Positions 25,878 to 34,710 of a stretch of DNA of 64,000 nucleotides are shown piece by piece; position 1 is the stretch's first letter; the number at the start of each line of letters is the position of its first letter. The stretch is from contig DAIRDJ010000006.1 of assembly GCA_036796215.1 (NCBI GenBank), positions 1 to 64,000 on the forward strand. The letters run 5' to 3'. The notes under the pieces are model-generated. The model was not told the DNA's origin and searched no databases. It worked only from the letters and a program-made list of their open reading frames with translations. A program made the position numbers and the translations under genes. Source of the stretch: SLRI01 sp036796215. Lineage in GTDB: Bacteria > Pseudomonadota > Alphaproteobacteria > Geminicoccales > Geminicoccaceae.

Positions 25878-27517
25878 TTTCCGAGGCGTCTTGCGGCGAG
25901 CAGAGCGAGGAGCGGGAGCAGCGCCAGGACGAGGCCGGTGGCGGACGCCAGGCGGCGGTCGCCGCCCTGGGCCAGGGTCACGGCTTCGGTGGCGAGCGTG
26001 GTGATCCGGCCGCCGCCGGCGAAGAGGGTGGGGAGATAGAGGGCCACGCTGACGCTCGTGCCGATGGCGAGGGCGAGGGCGAGGGGGGCTTTGAGCAGCG
26101 GCAGCTTGATCTTCCAGAAGGTGGCCCAGGGGCCGTGGCCGAGGCTTCTGGCCATCGCGGCAAAGCGGGGGTCCTGGTTGGCCCAGCTGTCGGCGACGAG
26201 CAGCGCGGTGTAGGGCAGGACGAAGAGCAGGTGGGCGAGGATGACCGGCCCGAGGCCGGGGCCGAGGCCGATCACCAGCAGCAGGACCTGCAGACCGAAG
26301 AGGAAGGCGATCTGCGGGACGACCAGCGGCAGCCAGAGCCACAAGGGCAGGGTGGTGCGGCCGGTGGTCTCGAGCCAGAGGAGGACGACGGCGAGTGCGG
26401 TGAGGGCGGTGGTGACGGCGACGAGCGCCGTGGTGCCGGCATGCGCCAGGAGGTCGGGGGCGCGGCGTTGCCAGAGGTCGAGGTGCAGGATGGCGGGCAA
26501 GGGGTCGGGGAAGCGCCAGGGTCCGGCCAGGGACCAGAGGACCAGGACGACGAAGGTCAGCGCCAGGAAGGCGAGGAGGAGGGTGGTGGCGAGGTCGCCG
26601 GTGCGGGCCAGCCAGCGCGTGAGGCGCGGGGTCGGGCCGGTGGCGAGCCAAGCCCTGAAGAGGCGGCCGGCGAGGGCGGCACCGACGCGGTAGGCGGCAT
26701 AGCCGAGGCCGGTCAGTGCTGTCAGCAGGAGGGCCGCGGCCGAGCCGTCGAGCCGTTTGGTGAGGTCGGGGTCACCGAGAAGGTCGAACACCAGCACGGG
26801 TAGGAGGGGCGGCGCCGTGGGGCCGAGGACGAGGGCCAATTCCAGATTACCGATGCCGTAGACGAGGACGGCCGCGACGGCGAGCTTCGCGCGGGCGAGC
26901 CATTCCGGGGCGAGGAGCTTGAGGCGGGCTTCCATGTCGCTGTAGCCGAGGCTCCGGGCGAGGGCGAGGCTGCGGCGGTCCTCGACGTTCCTGGCGGCGG
27001 CGACCAGGACGGCGACGAGGAACGGGGTCTCCTTCAAGACCAGGACGGCACCCAGGACCAGGAGGTCGTAGCCGGCGCCGTAGGTGAAGGCGGGTGGGGT
27101 CTGCATGTCGAGGGGGGCTGCGACCAGGCGGACGAGCCAGCCCGAGGGGGCGAGGAGGAAGGCCGCGCCCACGGCGATCGAGAGGTGGGGGACGGCGATC
27201 AGGGGGGCGGCCAGCCGCTCCAGCCAGCGGCTGATCGGGCGGCTCTGCAGGCCGGCGGTAATCGCGATGGCGAGCAAAAGCGCGAGCGTGGTGGAGGCGA
27301 GGCCGACGGCGAGGCTCATGGCGGCGGCTTGCCCGAGGCCCGGCATCGCCAGGACGCGCGTCAGGGGGGCCAGGCTCGGCTCGGTGAAGCCGAGGGCCGG
27401 GAGGTAGCCCAGGGCGGGGCCGAGGACGCCGAGGAGGCCCGCCAGTGTCGGCACGAGCACGAGGCCGATGAGCAGGCCTCGGGCGGCGAGGCTCACGAGC
27501 CGTAGCGCTGGCGCCAA
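25874..27517 (-). CDS. ynjC: Fused ABC importer permease, YnjC-like
   Basis: The 547-residue protein is a tandem of two six-helix permease units, as in ThiP and YnjC. The two coupling loops are RSLALARSLGYSDMEARLKLLAPEW and PRFAAMARSLGHGPWATFWKIKLPLL. Because both channel halves are in one chain, a single copy can form the pore with two YnjD subunits. The start overlaps the end of ynjB by 25 bases, and the end overlaps the ynjD start, so the operon is tightly coupled. Confidence 0.9.
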   Translation of the reverse strand: MAPALRLVSLAARGLLIGLVLVPTLAGLLGVLGPALGYLPALGFTEPSLAPLTRVLAMPGLGQAAAMSLAVGLASTTLALLLAIAITAGLQSRPISRWLERLAAPLIAVPHLSIAVGAAFLLAPSGWLVRLVAAPLDMQTPPAFTYGAGYDLLVLGAVLVLKETPFLVAVLVAAARNVEDRRSLALARSLGYSDMEARLKLLAPEWLARAKLAVAAVLVYGIGNLELALVLGPTAPPLLPVLVFDLLGDPDLTKRLDGSAAALLLTALTGLGYAAYRVGAALAGRLFRAWLATGPTPRLTRWLARTGDLATTLLLAFLALTFVVLVLWSLAGPWRFPDPLPAILHLDLWQRRAPDLLAHAGTTALVAVTTALTALAVVLLWLETTGRTTLPLWLWLPLVVPQIAFLFGLQVLLLVIGLGPGLGPVILAHLLFVLPYTALLVADSWANQDPRFAAMARSLGHGPWATFWKIKLPLLKAPLALALAIGTSVSVALYLPTLFAGGGRITTLATEAVTLAQGGDRRLASATGLVLALLPLLALLAARRLGK

Positions 27518-28683
27518 CCCGCTTCGATCAGGTCCATCCAGGCGGCGTGCGGCTCGAGCAGGGTGTCACCGAGCTGGTCCGGGGGGAGGGTGGCGGGGTG
27601 GAGCTCGACGGCGTCGAAGAGTGCCCGGTCGGCGGGCTCGAGGGCGTCGAGGTCGAGGACGGTGAAATCGCCCCAGTGCTGCGGGTCCTGCTTTCTGGCC
27701 TGGGTCTCGGGCGAGAGCAGGAAGTCGGCGACGACGCGGGCGGCCTCGGTGGCGTCGCTGTTGAAGGGGATGGCAACGAAGTGGGTGTTGCCGATCGAGC
27801 CGTCGGCGAGGGCGTAGCTGCGGGTGGTTTCCGGAAAGCGGCCGTCGAGGACCAGGCTCGAGGCTTCGGCCGGGTTGAAGGCCATGGTGAGGTCGACCTC
27901 GCCGTCCTCGAAGAGCTGGTGGAGCGCCGGTCCGTTGGCCGGGAAGGCGCGGCCGCCGCGCCAGAGGTCGGGCTGCAGCTCGTCGAGCCAGGCCCAGACG
28001 GGGGCGAGGTGGTAGGTGGCGGTGGCGGGATCAGGCGCTGCAGTGAGGATCGCGGGGTCGTCAACGGCAGCATGGAGGACGTGCTTGAGGAAGGTGGCGC
28101 CGATGAAGTCGGGGGGGCTCGGGAAGGTGAAGCGGCCGGGGTTTTCGGCCGCCCAGGCGGCGAGCGTGTCGAGGTTGGATGGCGGCTCGGGGAGGGCGGC
28201 GCTGTCGTGGATGAGGACGAACTGGGCCATGCCCCAGGGGCTTTCCAGGCCTTCGGTGGGCTCGGTGAAGTCGATCAGCGTCGTCGGCTTGCCCGCTGTG
28301 TCGACGAGGGTGAAGTTCGGCAGGTCGAAGGCGAAGGGGCCATAGAGGAGGTCGTTCTCCTTCATCGCCAGGAAGTTCTCGCCGTTGATCCAGACGAGGT
28401 CGACCGAGCCGCCCTTGGTCTGGCCCGCGGCTTTTTCGGCGAGCACGCGGGCGACGGCTTCGCTGGTGTCGGTGAGCTTGACGTGAACCAGCTCGATGCC
28501 GAAGTGGTCTTGGACCTCGTCACCGACCCAGGCGATGTAGTCGTTGATCTGGGTCGAGCCGCCCCAGGCGTTGAAATAGACGGTCTGGCCTTTGGCCGCC
28601 TCGCGCACGGTTTCGAAGGCGACAGCTTGGCTGGTGGCGACGAGGCAGGCAGCGATGACGGCAACGATCGAGAACCGGCGCAT
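27493..28683 (-). CDS. ynjB: ABC importer substrate-binding protein, YnjB-like
   Basis: The 396-residue protein has a signal peptide (MRRFSIVAVIAACLVATSQAVA) followed by the YnjB signature VYFNAWGGSTQINDYIAWV. Other family points are VDLVWINGENFLAMKENDLLYGPFA, ESPWGMAQFVLIHD and the GDGEVDL-like stretch FEDGEVDLTMAFNPAEAS. It supplies ligand to YnjC/YnjD. The natural substrate is unknown; similarity to thiamine-binding proteins has been noted for the family, but no thiamine riboswitch is seen upstream here. Confidence 0.9.
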   Translation of the reverse strand: MRRFSIVAVIAACLVATSQAVAFETVREAAKGQTVYFNAWGGSTQINDYIAWVGDEVQDHFGIELVHVKLTDTSEAVARVLAEKAAGQTKGGSVDLVWINGENFLAMKENDLLYGPFAFDLPNFTLVDTAGKPTTLIDFTEPTEGLESPWGMAQFVLIHDSAALPEPPSNLDTLAAWAAENPGRFTFPSPPDFIGATFLKHVLHAAVDDPAILTAAPDPATATYHLAPVWAWLDELQPDLWRGGRAFPANGPALHQLFEDGEVDLTMAFNPAEASSLVLDGRFPETTRSYALADGSIGNTHFVAIPFNSDATEAARVVADFLLSPETQARKQDPQHWGDFTVLDLDALEPADRALFDAVELHPATLPPDQLGDTLLEPHAAWMDLIEAGWRQRYGS

Positions 28684-28726
28684 CGAGGGTCTCCGAGGAA
28701 CGAGGCTCGCAGCGGAGATAGCAAAA

Positions 28727-28753
28727 CCGGGGCAGGCTTTACACCTGCCCCGG
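28727..28753 (-). terminator. Intrinsic terminator after irr
   Basis: Read leftward, a perfect 10-bp stem (CCGGGGCAGG/CCTGCCCCGG) with a 7-base loop is followed by TTTT at 28726-28723. It lies 32 bases after the irr stop and before ynjB, separating the two transcripts. Confidence 0.88.
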
Positions 28754-28785
28754 CTTCACAGAAGCGTCAGCCAGGCTCGGCTCGC

Positions 28786-29226
28786 TCAGTCGAGCTTGGT
28801 GGTGCGCTTGCCGTTCTTGATGTTCTTGATACGCACGACGACGTCGATCCGCTCGATCTCCTTGCCCGGCGGCGGCTCGGGGAGATGGGTGATGGTCACG
28901 ACGTGGCTCGGGATGTCGTAGATCTCGCCGGTCGACTTGTCGAAATAGTGGCAGTGCGAGCTGGGGTCGGTGTCGAAATAGGACTGGCCGGAGCCGACCA
29001 CGACCTCGCCCATCAACCCGGCCTGGGTGAACTGGTTGAGCGTGTTGTAGATGGTCGCCAGCGAGACCGGGATGCCGGCCTGGCGGACCTCCTGGAACAG
29101 CTCCTCGGCGGTGACGTGGCGCGGCGCGGTGTCGAGCAGCATGCTCAGGATGGACAGCCGCTGGCGGGTCGGCCTCAGGCCAGCCCCTTTCAGCTGCCGC
29201 ATCGCTTCCGCATAGCGTCGCATCAT
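28786..29226 (-). CDS. irr: Iron-responsive regulator Irr (Fur family)
   Basis: The 146-residue protein has a winged helix (GLRPTRQRLSILSMLL, SLATIYNTLNQFTQAGLM) and the C-terminal half typical of Irr: SYFDTDPSSHCHYF, GEIYDIPSHVVTI, LPEPPPGKEIERIDVVVRI. Irr controls iron and heme genes in alphaproteobacteria and is destabilised by heme. The usual three-histidine heme motif reads HCH here. There is no N-terminal heme-regulatory cysteine motif, so this is the truncated class. It stands alone, with its own terminator, and diverges from nothing: the next gene upstream is leftward too, 81 bases away. Confidence 0.9.
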   Translation of the reverse strand: MMRRYAEAMRQLKGAGLRPTRQRLSILSMLLDTAPRHVTAEELFQEVRQAGIPVSLATIYNTLNQFTQAGLMGEVVVGSGQSYFDTDPSSHCHYFDKSTGEIYDIPSHVVTITHLPEPPPGKEIERIDVVVRIKNIKNGKRTTKLD

Positions 29227-29307
29227 GTCCTGTCCGAGACTCGCGCGTTCATACCCATATACAGTACCTAGATGGTCCGTTATCCCGAACGCGTCAAGCG
29301 TGGGTGG

Positions 29308-30708
29308 CTAGTGGCCGGTGAGGATACGCTGCACGAGTTGCCGGACGGTGGGGATGAAGCCGTTGGCGTAGAACGGGTCTTCCTTGAATTTGTAGGCGTT
29401 GTGGCCGGCGAACATCAGCTCGTCCTCGTGGTCGCCGCGGCCGTGGGCGATGTTCTGCAGGGTCTTTTGGATGCAGAACGAGCGCGGGTCGACGGGCCTG
29501 CCGGTCGTGTAGTCGCCGCGGTCCTTCCAGTTCGAGAACGCGCAGTGGCTGAGGCAGCCCATGCAGTCGGCCTGGTCGCGGCGGATCTGCCGCGCCGCTT
29601 CGGGCGTGACGAAGATCAGGGTCTGCTCCGGCGTGCGCATCGGCTGCCTGTAGCCCTCGGCGATCCAGCCCTGGATGCGGGCGAGGTCCTGCTCGCTGAC
29701 CCAGACCCCGCGGCCGCCGCGGCCATAGGCGAAGAAGCTGCCGCGGCCGGGTTCGGCCTCGTCGCTGATCTCGACCTGGCGCTCGGAGCGCTCGACGAGC
29801 TCGTGCAGGAAGCGGTTCTTGACCGCCGAGGAGTAGAAGCCGGTCGGGCTGAAGCGGTGCAGCAGCACGTCGTTCTTGTCGATGTCCGTCAGCTGCTTCT
29901 TCCAGCCCTCGGGGATCGGGCTCTCCTCGGTGAGTAGCGGCCGGGTGCCGAACTGAAAGGCGATGGGGCCGAGCTCCTTGTTGCCGATCCAGTCCTTCCA
30001 GTCCTTCAGGTGCCAGACGCCGCCCGCCATGATGATCGGCACATGGCCGAGGCCCATCTTGCGCATCAGGTTCCTGAGCTCGAGGACCCGCGGGTAGGGG
30101 TCCTCCGGGACGCGCGGGTCCTCGCTGTTGGAGAGGCCGTTATGGCCGCCGGCGCGCCAGGGGTCCTCGTAGACGACCGCACCAAGCCACTCCGAGACCT
30201 TGCTGTAGGCGCGTTTCCAAAGGGCGTTGAAGGCGCGGGCCGAGGAGATGATCGGGTAGTAGTGCACCCCATAAGAGGCGCAGATCTCACCCAGGCGGTA
30301 GGGCATGCCGGCACCGCAGGTGACGCCATGGATCATGCCCTTGGCCTGCTCGAGGACACCGGTGAGCACGCGCTCGCAGCCGCCCATCTCCCAGAGCACG
30401 TTCATGTGGATGCGGCCTTCGCCGCCCCGCGTTTCGTGCGCGAGGCGGGCCTGGCAGACGGCACCCCTGGTCGAGTAGTCGATCAGCTCCTCGTGCCGTT
30501 CCTGCCGGTCCCGGCCATTGAAGACGAGCGGCACGTAGTCGCCGTTGTCGTCGAGCACGTCGGCATTGACCCCGGAGATGGTGCCGACCCCACCGGCAGC
30601 CGCCCAGGCGCCGGCGCTGCGGCCGTTGCTGACCGCCACCCCCTTGCCGCCCTCGATCAACGGCCAGACGTCGTGTCCGCCGACCACGAGCGGACTGACG
30701 ATGCTCAT
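29308..30708 (-). CDS. Nitronate monooxygenase-like flavoprotein with C-terminal cysteine cluster
   Basis: The 466-residue protein fits the 2-nitropropane dioxygenase/NMO TIM barrel (AGAWAAAGGVGTISGVNAD near the start, GMIHGVTCGAGMPYRL, VPIIMAGGVWHLKDWKDWI, LGPIAFQFGTRPLLTEES). It should bind FMN and oxidise nitronates or a related substrate. Unlike short nitronate monooxygenases it has a C-terminal extension with CMGCLSHCAFSNW and a later cysteine (SFCIQKTLQNI), a spacing that could hold a metal or Fe-S cluster; that is an inference. It follows pnp by 35 bases on the same strand. Confidence 0.82.
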   Translation of the reverse strand: MSIVSPLVVGGHDVWPLIEGGKGVAVSNGRSAGAWAAAGGVGTISGVNADVLDDNGDYVPLVFNGRDRQERHEELIDYSTRGAVCQARLAHETRGGEGRIHMNVLWEMGGCERVLTGVLEQAKGMIHGVTCGAGMPYRLGEICASYGVHYYPIISSARAFNALWKRAYSKVSEWLGAVVYEDPWRAGGHNGLSNSEDPRVPEDPYPRVLELRNLMRKMGLGHVPIIMAGGVWHLKDWKDWIGNKELGPIAFQFGTRPLLTEESPIPEGWKKQLTDIDKNDVLLHRFSPTGFYSSAVKNRFLHELVERSERQVEISDEAEPGRGSFFAYGRGGRGVWVSEQDLARIQGWIAEGYRQPMRTPEQTLIFVTPEAARQIRRDQADCMGCLSHCAFSNWKDRGDYTTGRPVDPRSFCIQKTLQNIAHGRGDHEDELMFAGHNAYKFKEDPFYANGFIPTVRQLVQRILTGH

Positions 30709-30743
30709 GCTCGCTTCCCTTCCTCTTGCGACGCGGGTGGCGC

Positions 30744-32942
30744 TCAGTCGACCCGTTCGCGCCGCGGCCGGTCGCGGCGACCCTCGCGGTCCCCCCGCTC
30801 TCCTCGCTCGCCCCGCTCCTCACGCGGCTTGCGCTCGACCTCGATGATGTCGCCGGTTTCCTGGTCGACCGAGCGCATCGAGAGCTTGATCTTGCCCCGG
30901 TCGTCGACGGCCAGCACCTGGACCTTGACGCTGTCACCCTCGTTGACGACGTCGGTGACCTTGGCGACCCGCTCGTTCTTGAGTTCCGAGATGTGGCAGA
31001 GCCCGTCCTTGGATCCCAGGAACGAGATGAAGGCGCCGAAATCGACGATCTTGATCACCTTGCCGGTATAGACGTGGCCGATCTCCGGGCTGGCGGTCAG
31101 GCCTCTGATCCAGTCGACGGCGCGCTGCGACGCCATGGCGTCGCTGGAGGCCACCTTGACCAGGCCCTCGTCGTTGATGTCGATCTTCGCCCCGGTCTGC
31201 TCGCAGATCTCGCGGATCATCTTGCCGCCCGGGCCGATCACCGCCCCGATCTTGTCGGTCGGGATGTTCAGCGTGGTGATCCGCGGCACCGAATCGCGCA
31301 ATTCCGGGCGCGGCATGCCCATGCAGCCGGCCATCTCGCCGAGGATGTGGATCCGCCCTTTGCGCGCCTGGTCGAGGGCGATCTGCATGATCTCCTCGGT
31401 GATCCCGGCGATCTTGATGTCCATCTGCAGGGAGGTGACACCGGCTTCGGTGCCGGCCACCTTGAAGTCCATGTCGCCGAGATGGTCCTCGTCGCCGAGA
31501 ATGTCGGAGAGCACGGCGAAGCGGTCGCCCTCCTTGATCAGGCCCATGGCGATGCCGGCGATCGGCCGCGGGAGCGGCACGCCCGCATCCATCAGCGCCA
31601 GGGAGGTGCCGCAGACCGTGGCCATCGAGCTCGACCCGTTCGATTCCGTCACTTCGGAGACGACACGGATCGTATAGGGAAAAGTTTCCTTGGATGGCAA
31701 GAGGGGATGTGTCGCCCGCCAGGCGAGCTTGCCGTGGCCGACCTCGCGCCTGCCGGGTGTCCCGACGCGGCCCGCCTCGCCCACCGAGTAGGGCGGGAAG
31801 TTGTAGTGCAGCATGAAGTGCTGGCGGGTGTCGCCGCCGAGCCCTTCGATCATCTGCTCGTCCTGGCCGGTGCCGAGCGTGGCGACGACCAGGGCCTGGG
31901 TTTCGCCGCGGGTGAACAGGGCCGAGCCGTGCACCCGCGGCAGCACGCCGACCTCGGCGACGATCGGGCGGACGGTCACGAGGTCGCGGCCGTCGATGCG
32001 CTGGTGCGTCTCCAGGATGTCGTTCCTGACGATGTCGCTCTCGAGCCGCTTGAACAGCTCGCCGAGCTTCTGCTTGGCGGTCGAGTCGTCCGGATTCTCG
32101 AGCCGCGCCTCGAGCGCCGTTTGCTTGACGGCAACGACCTTCTCGACCCGGCTCTGCTTGACGGGTTCGCGATAGGCGTCGCGCAGCGCCACTTCGTACT
32201 CGCTCTTCAGCCTGGCATAGAGGGCCTCGTCGTCGCTCTCGGGCAGCTGCCAGGGCTCTTTCGCACAGGACATGGCGAGCTCGATGATCAGGTCGATCAC
32301 CGGCTGGTAGGCGCGGTGGCCGTGCATTACCGCATCGAGCATGGTCTGCTCGGGCAGCTCCTTGGCCTCGGATTCGACCATCATGACGGCGTCGCGGGTG
32401 CCGGCGACGACCAGATCGAGGGCCGAGTCCTTCATCTGCTCGAGCGTCGGGTTGACGACGAACTGGCCGTTGATGTGGCCGACACGGGCTGCGCCGATGG
32501 GCCCCAGGAACGGCAGGCCCGAGATGGTCAGCGCCGCACTCGTGCCGATCATGGCGAGCATGTCGGGGTCGTTCTCGCCGTCATGGGCGAGCACGGTGAT
32601 GATGACCTGGGTCTCGTTCTTGAAGCTGGAGGGGAAGAGCGGGCGGATCGGCCGGTCGATGAGGCGCGAGGTCAGCGTCTCCTTCTCGGTCGGTCGGCCT
32701 TCGCGCTTGAAGAAACCGCCCGGGATCCGGCCGGCGGCGAACGTCTTTTCCTGGTAGTTCACGGTGAGCGGGAAAAAGTCCTGCCCGGGCCGCACCGACT
32801 TGGCGCCGACGGCGGTGGCGAGCACCACGGTCTCGCCCATCTGCACCATGACCGCACCATCGGCCTGGCGGGCGATGCGGCCGGTTTCCAGGCGCAAAGT
32901 GCGGCCGAGCCACTCTGTCTCTTTGATCGTCGTCTTGAACAT
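30744..32942 (-). CDS. pnp: Polyribonucleotide nucleotidyltransferase
   Basis: The 732-residue enzyme has two RNase PH domains (GRIPGGFFKREGRPTEKETL; RVHGSALFTRGETQ, PYSVGEAGRVGTPGRREVGHG), the KH domain (GPGGKMIREICEQTGAKIDI) and an S1 domain (YTGKVIKIVDFGAFISFLG), then an arginine-rich tail. It degrades RNA 3' to 5' with phosphate and is part of the degradosome. AAAGGTGAAGTGA precedes the ATG. Between rpsO and pnp are two adjoining hairpins, a likely processing and autoregulation site. Confidence 0.98.
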   Translation of the reverse strand: MFKTTIKETEWLGRTLRLETGRIARQADGAVMVQMGETVVLATAVGAKSVRPGQDFFPLTVNYQEKTFAAGRIPGGFFKREGRPTEKETLTSRLIDRPIRPLFPSSFKNETQVIITVLAHDGENDPDMLAMIGTSAALTISGLPFLGPIGAARVGHINGQFVVNPTLEQMKDSALDLVVAGTRDAVMMVESEAKELPEQTMLDAVMHGHRAYQPVIDLIIELAMSCAKEPWQLPESDDEALYARLKSEYEVALRDAYREPVKQSRVEKVVAVKQTALEARLENPDDSTAKQKLGELFKRLESDIVRNDILETHQRIDGRDLVTVRPIVAEVGVLPRVHGSALFTRGETQALVVATLGTGQDEQMIEGLGGDTRQHFMLHYNFPPYSVGEAGRVGTPGRREVGHGKLAWRATHPLLPSKETFPYTIRVVSEVTESNGSSSMATVCGTSLALMDAGVPLPRPIAGIAMGLIKEGDRFAVLSDILGDEDHLGDMDFKVAGTEAGVTSLQMDIKIAGITEEIMQIALDQARKGRIHILGEMAGCMGMPRPELRDSVPRITTLNIPTDKIGAVIGPGGKMIREICEQTGAKIDINDEGLVKVASSDAMASQRAVDWIRGLTASPEIGHVYTGKVIKIVDFGAFISFLGSKDGLCHISELKNERVAKVTDVVNEGDSVKVQVLAVDDRGKIKLSMRSVDQETGDIIEVERKPREERGERGERGDREGRRDRPRRERVD

Positions 32943-32960
32943 TCACTTCACCTTTCTGTG

Positions 32961-33003
32961 GCCTGCAACGGCAGGCGACCGGTCCGCCACCAGAGCGGAC
33001 CGG
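32961..33003 (-). promoter_or_regulatory. Double hairpin in the rpsO-pnp leader
   Basis: Read leftward from rpsO: first a perfect 9-bp stem CCGGTCCGC/GCGGACCGG with a 7-base loop (32979-33003), then GCCTGC/GCAGGC with a 4-base loop (32961-32976). Neither has a T-run. In E. coli the same interval contains an RNase III cut site through which PNPase controls its own mRNA; the same role here is an inference from position. Confidence 0.6.
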
Positions 33004-33058
33004 CAGGGCGCCGTACGCGACGCGGCGAATCGCCGGGAGGGGGCGCCCGGGCTCGGCG

Positions 33059-33328
33059 TCAACGCCTGAGGCCGAGCCGCTCGATGAGGGTCCGATAACG
33101 CGGACCGTCGTTACGATTGAGGTAGTCGAGAAGGCGGCGGCGCTGGCCGACCATCATCAAGAGGCCCCGCCTGGACGCGAAGTCCTTCTGGTGGGCCTTC
33201 AGGTGCTCGGTGAGGTTGCCGATGCGCTCGCTCAGAATGGCGCACTGCACCTCCGGCGAGCCGGTGTCACCCTCGTGGGTGGCATAGTCCTTGATGAGCG
33301 CCTGCTTGCGCTCCTGCGTGATCGACAT
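33059..33328 (-). CDS. rpsO: 30S ribosomal protein S15
   Basis: The 89-residue protein is full length for S15, with GDTGSPEVQCAILSERI and LLMMVGQRRRLLDYL, ending in DGPRYRTLIERLGLRR. It binds the 16S central domain early in 30S assembly. AAAGGA precedes the ATG. It sits between truB and pnp as in most proteobacteria. Confidence 0.98.
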   Translation of the reverse strand: MSITQERKQALIKDYATHEGDTGSPEVQCAILSERIGNLTEHLKAHQKDFASRRGLLMMVGQRRRLLDYLNRNDGPRYRTLIERLGLRR

Positions 33329-33376
33329 CGTCTGGTCCTTTTCGGTGGCGGCGCCGGATGGTTACGGAAGTGCCGT

Positions 33377-34294
33377 TCAGGCGGTGAAGACGCGCAGCGG
33401 GGCGAGCTCACCATCCTGGAGACGCCCGAGGGCGACCAGGTCGCCGTCGTTCAGCACCTTGATGGTCCCACCTTCGACCGTCTCGCCGATGACGAGGCGC
33501 GGTGAAATGCGGATGGGGTGACCAGAGCGGAGCCGCGCTGCTTGCGGCTCGGTCACGGCGAGCGCCGGGATGTCGGCCAGCGCCGTCGAGACCGATACCA
33601 ATACTTGCGCTAACGTATCATGTTCGACAATTTCAACAAGAGCGTCGAGCGGCAGGGCGGCGTCTGCGGTAAATGGTCCCACCGCGAGGCGCCTGAGTGC
33701 GGTGACGTGCCCGAGACAGCCGAGCTTCTCGCCCATGTCACGGGCGATCGCACGGATATAGGCGCCCTTGCCGCAGGTGGCGTCCAGGATCGCGTGGTCG
33801 GGATCGGGCCGGTCGACCAGCACGAGCTGGTCGATGCGCACCTCGCGTTCGGGCAGGTCGACGACATCGCCGCGCCTGGCGATGTCGTAGGCCCGTTCGC
33901 CCTGGATCTTGACCGCGGCGAAATCGGGCGGGCGCTGCATGATGGTGCCGGTAAACGCGGGCAGGATGGCCTGGATCTCGGCGTCGGTCGGCCGCCGGTC
34001 GCTGGTGTTCGTGATCTCGCCTTCGCTGTCGTCGGTGGTGGTCGAGGCACCCCAGCGGATGGTGAAGCGGTAGCGCTTGGCCGCATCCATCACGTATATG
34101 ACGGTCTTGGTGGCCTCGCCGAGCGCGATCGGCAAGACGCCCGTCGCCAGCGGGTCGAGGGTGCCGCCGTGGCCGGCCTTCTGTGCATCGGTCACGCGCT
34201 TGACCCGGTTGACGACGGCGGTCGAGGTCATGCCGGCGGGCTTGTCGATGATCAGCCAGCCATTGATCCGTTTGCCGCGACGCCGCCGGCTCAT
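33377..34294 (-). CDS. truB: tRNA pseudouridine(55) synthase TruB
   Basis: The 305-residue enzyme begins with an arginine-rich stretch, then GWLIIDKPAGMTSTAVVNRVKR and the catalytic aspartate loop GHGGTLDPLATGVLPI (D47). RYRFTIRWGASTTTDDSEGEI and CGKGAYIRAIARDMGEKLG are further family motifs. It makes pseudouridine 55 in the T loop of tRNAs. The start overlaps the rbfA stop by four bases (ATGA). Confidence 0.97.
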   Translation of the reverse strand: MSRRRRGKRINGWLIIDKPAGMTSTAVVNRVKRVTDAQKAGHGGTLDPLATGVLPIALGEATKTVIYVMDAAKRYRFTIRWGASTTTDDSEGEITNTSDRRPTDAEIQAILPAFTGTIMQRPPDFAAVKIQGERAYDIARRGDVVDLPEREVRIDQLVLVDRPDPDHAILDATCGKGAYIRAIARDMGEKLGCLGHVTALRRLAVGPFTADAALPLDALVEIVEHDTLAQVLVSVSTALADIPALAVTEPQAARLRSGHPIRISPRLVIGETVEGGTIKVLNDGDLVALGRLQDGELAPLRVFTA

Positions 34295-34686
34295 CCGTCG
34301 TCCTTCCCCTCGTGCGGCTTCAGCCCTTCGGCGATGAGGCTGTCGATCTTGGCAGCGTAGCTGAAGCTGGTGTCCGGCTCGAAGCGCAGCTTGGGGGCGT
34401 ATTTGAGGTTCATTTCGCGGGCCAGCCGGCCGCTCAGCATTGGCGCCACGCGACCGAGGGCCTCGAGGGTCGCCGGCTGGGCGTCGTGGCCGAGTTCGGC
34501 GACGAAGACCTGGGCGTGGCGCAGGTCGCGGCTCATCCGGACCTCGGAGACGGTGACGCTCACGGTCTCGAGGTGGCGGTTGTGCAGATCACCGCGCATC
34601 AGGTGCCCGGCGAGCAGATGGCGCATCTGCTCGCCGACCCGGAGCTGGCGCTGCGACGGTGCGGCGGCGGATTTCTGCCTGGTCAT
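34291..34686 (-). CDS. rbfA: Ribosome-binding factor A
   Basis: The 131-residue protein has the KH-like RbfA fold: QLRVGEQMRHLLAGHLMRG, SVTVSEVRMSRDLRHAQVFV, LEALGRVAPMLSGRLAREMNLKYAPKLRFEPD and a terminal SLIAEGL. It matures the 16S 5' end. The ATG at 34686 is used; a longer frame runs back into the hairpin element and is not homologous. Element copy C fills the gap from infB, which ends at 34787. Confidence 0.95.
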   Translation of the reverse strand: MTRQKSAAAPSQRQLRVGEQMRHLLAGHLMRGDLHNRHLETVSVTVSEVRMSRDLRHAQVFVAELGHDAQPATLEALGRVAPMLSGRLAREMNLKYAPKLRFEPDTSFSYAAKIDSLIAEGLKPHEGKDDG

Positions 34687-34710
34687 CAAGCGGGCCTTCT
34701 GGGGAAGGAT

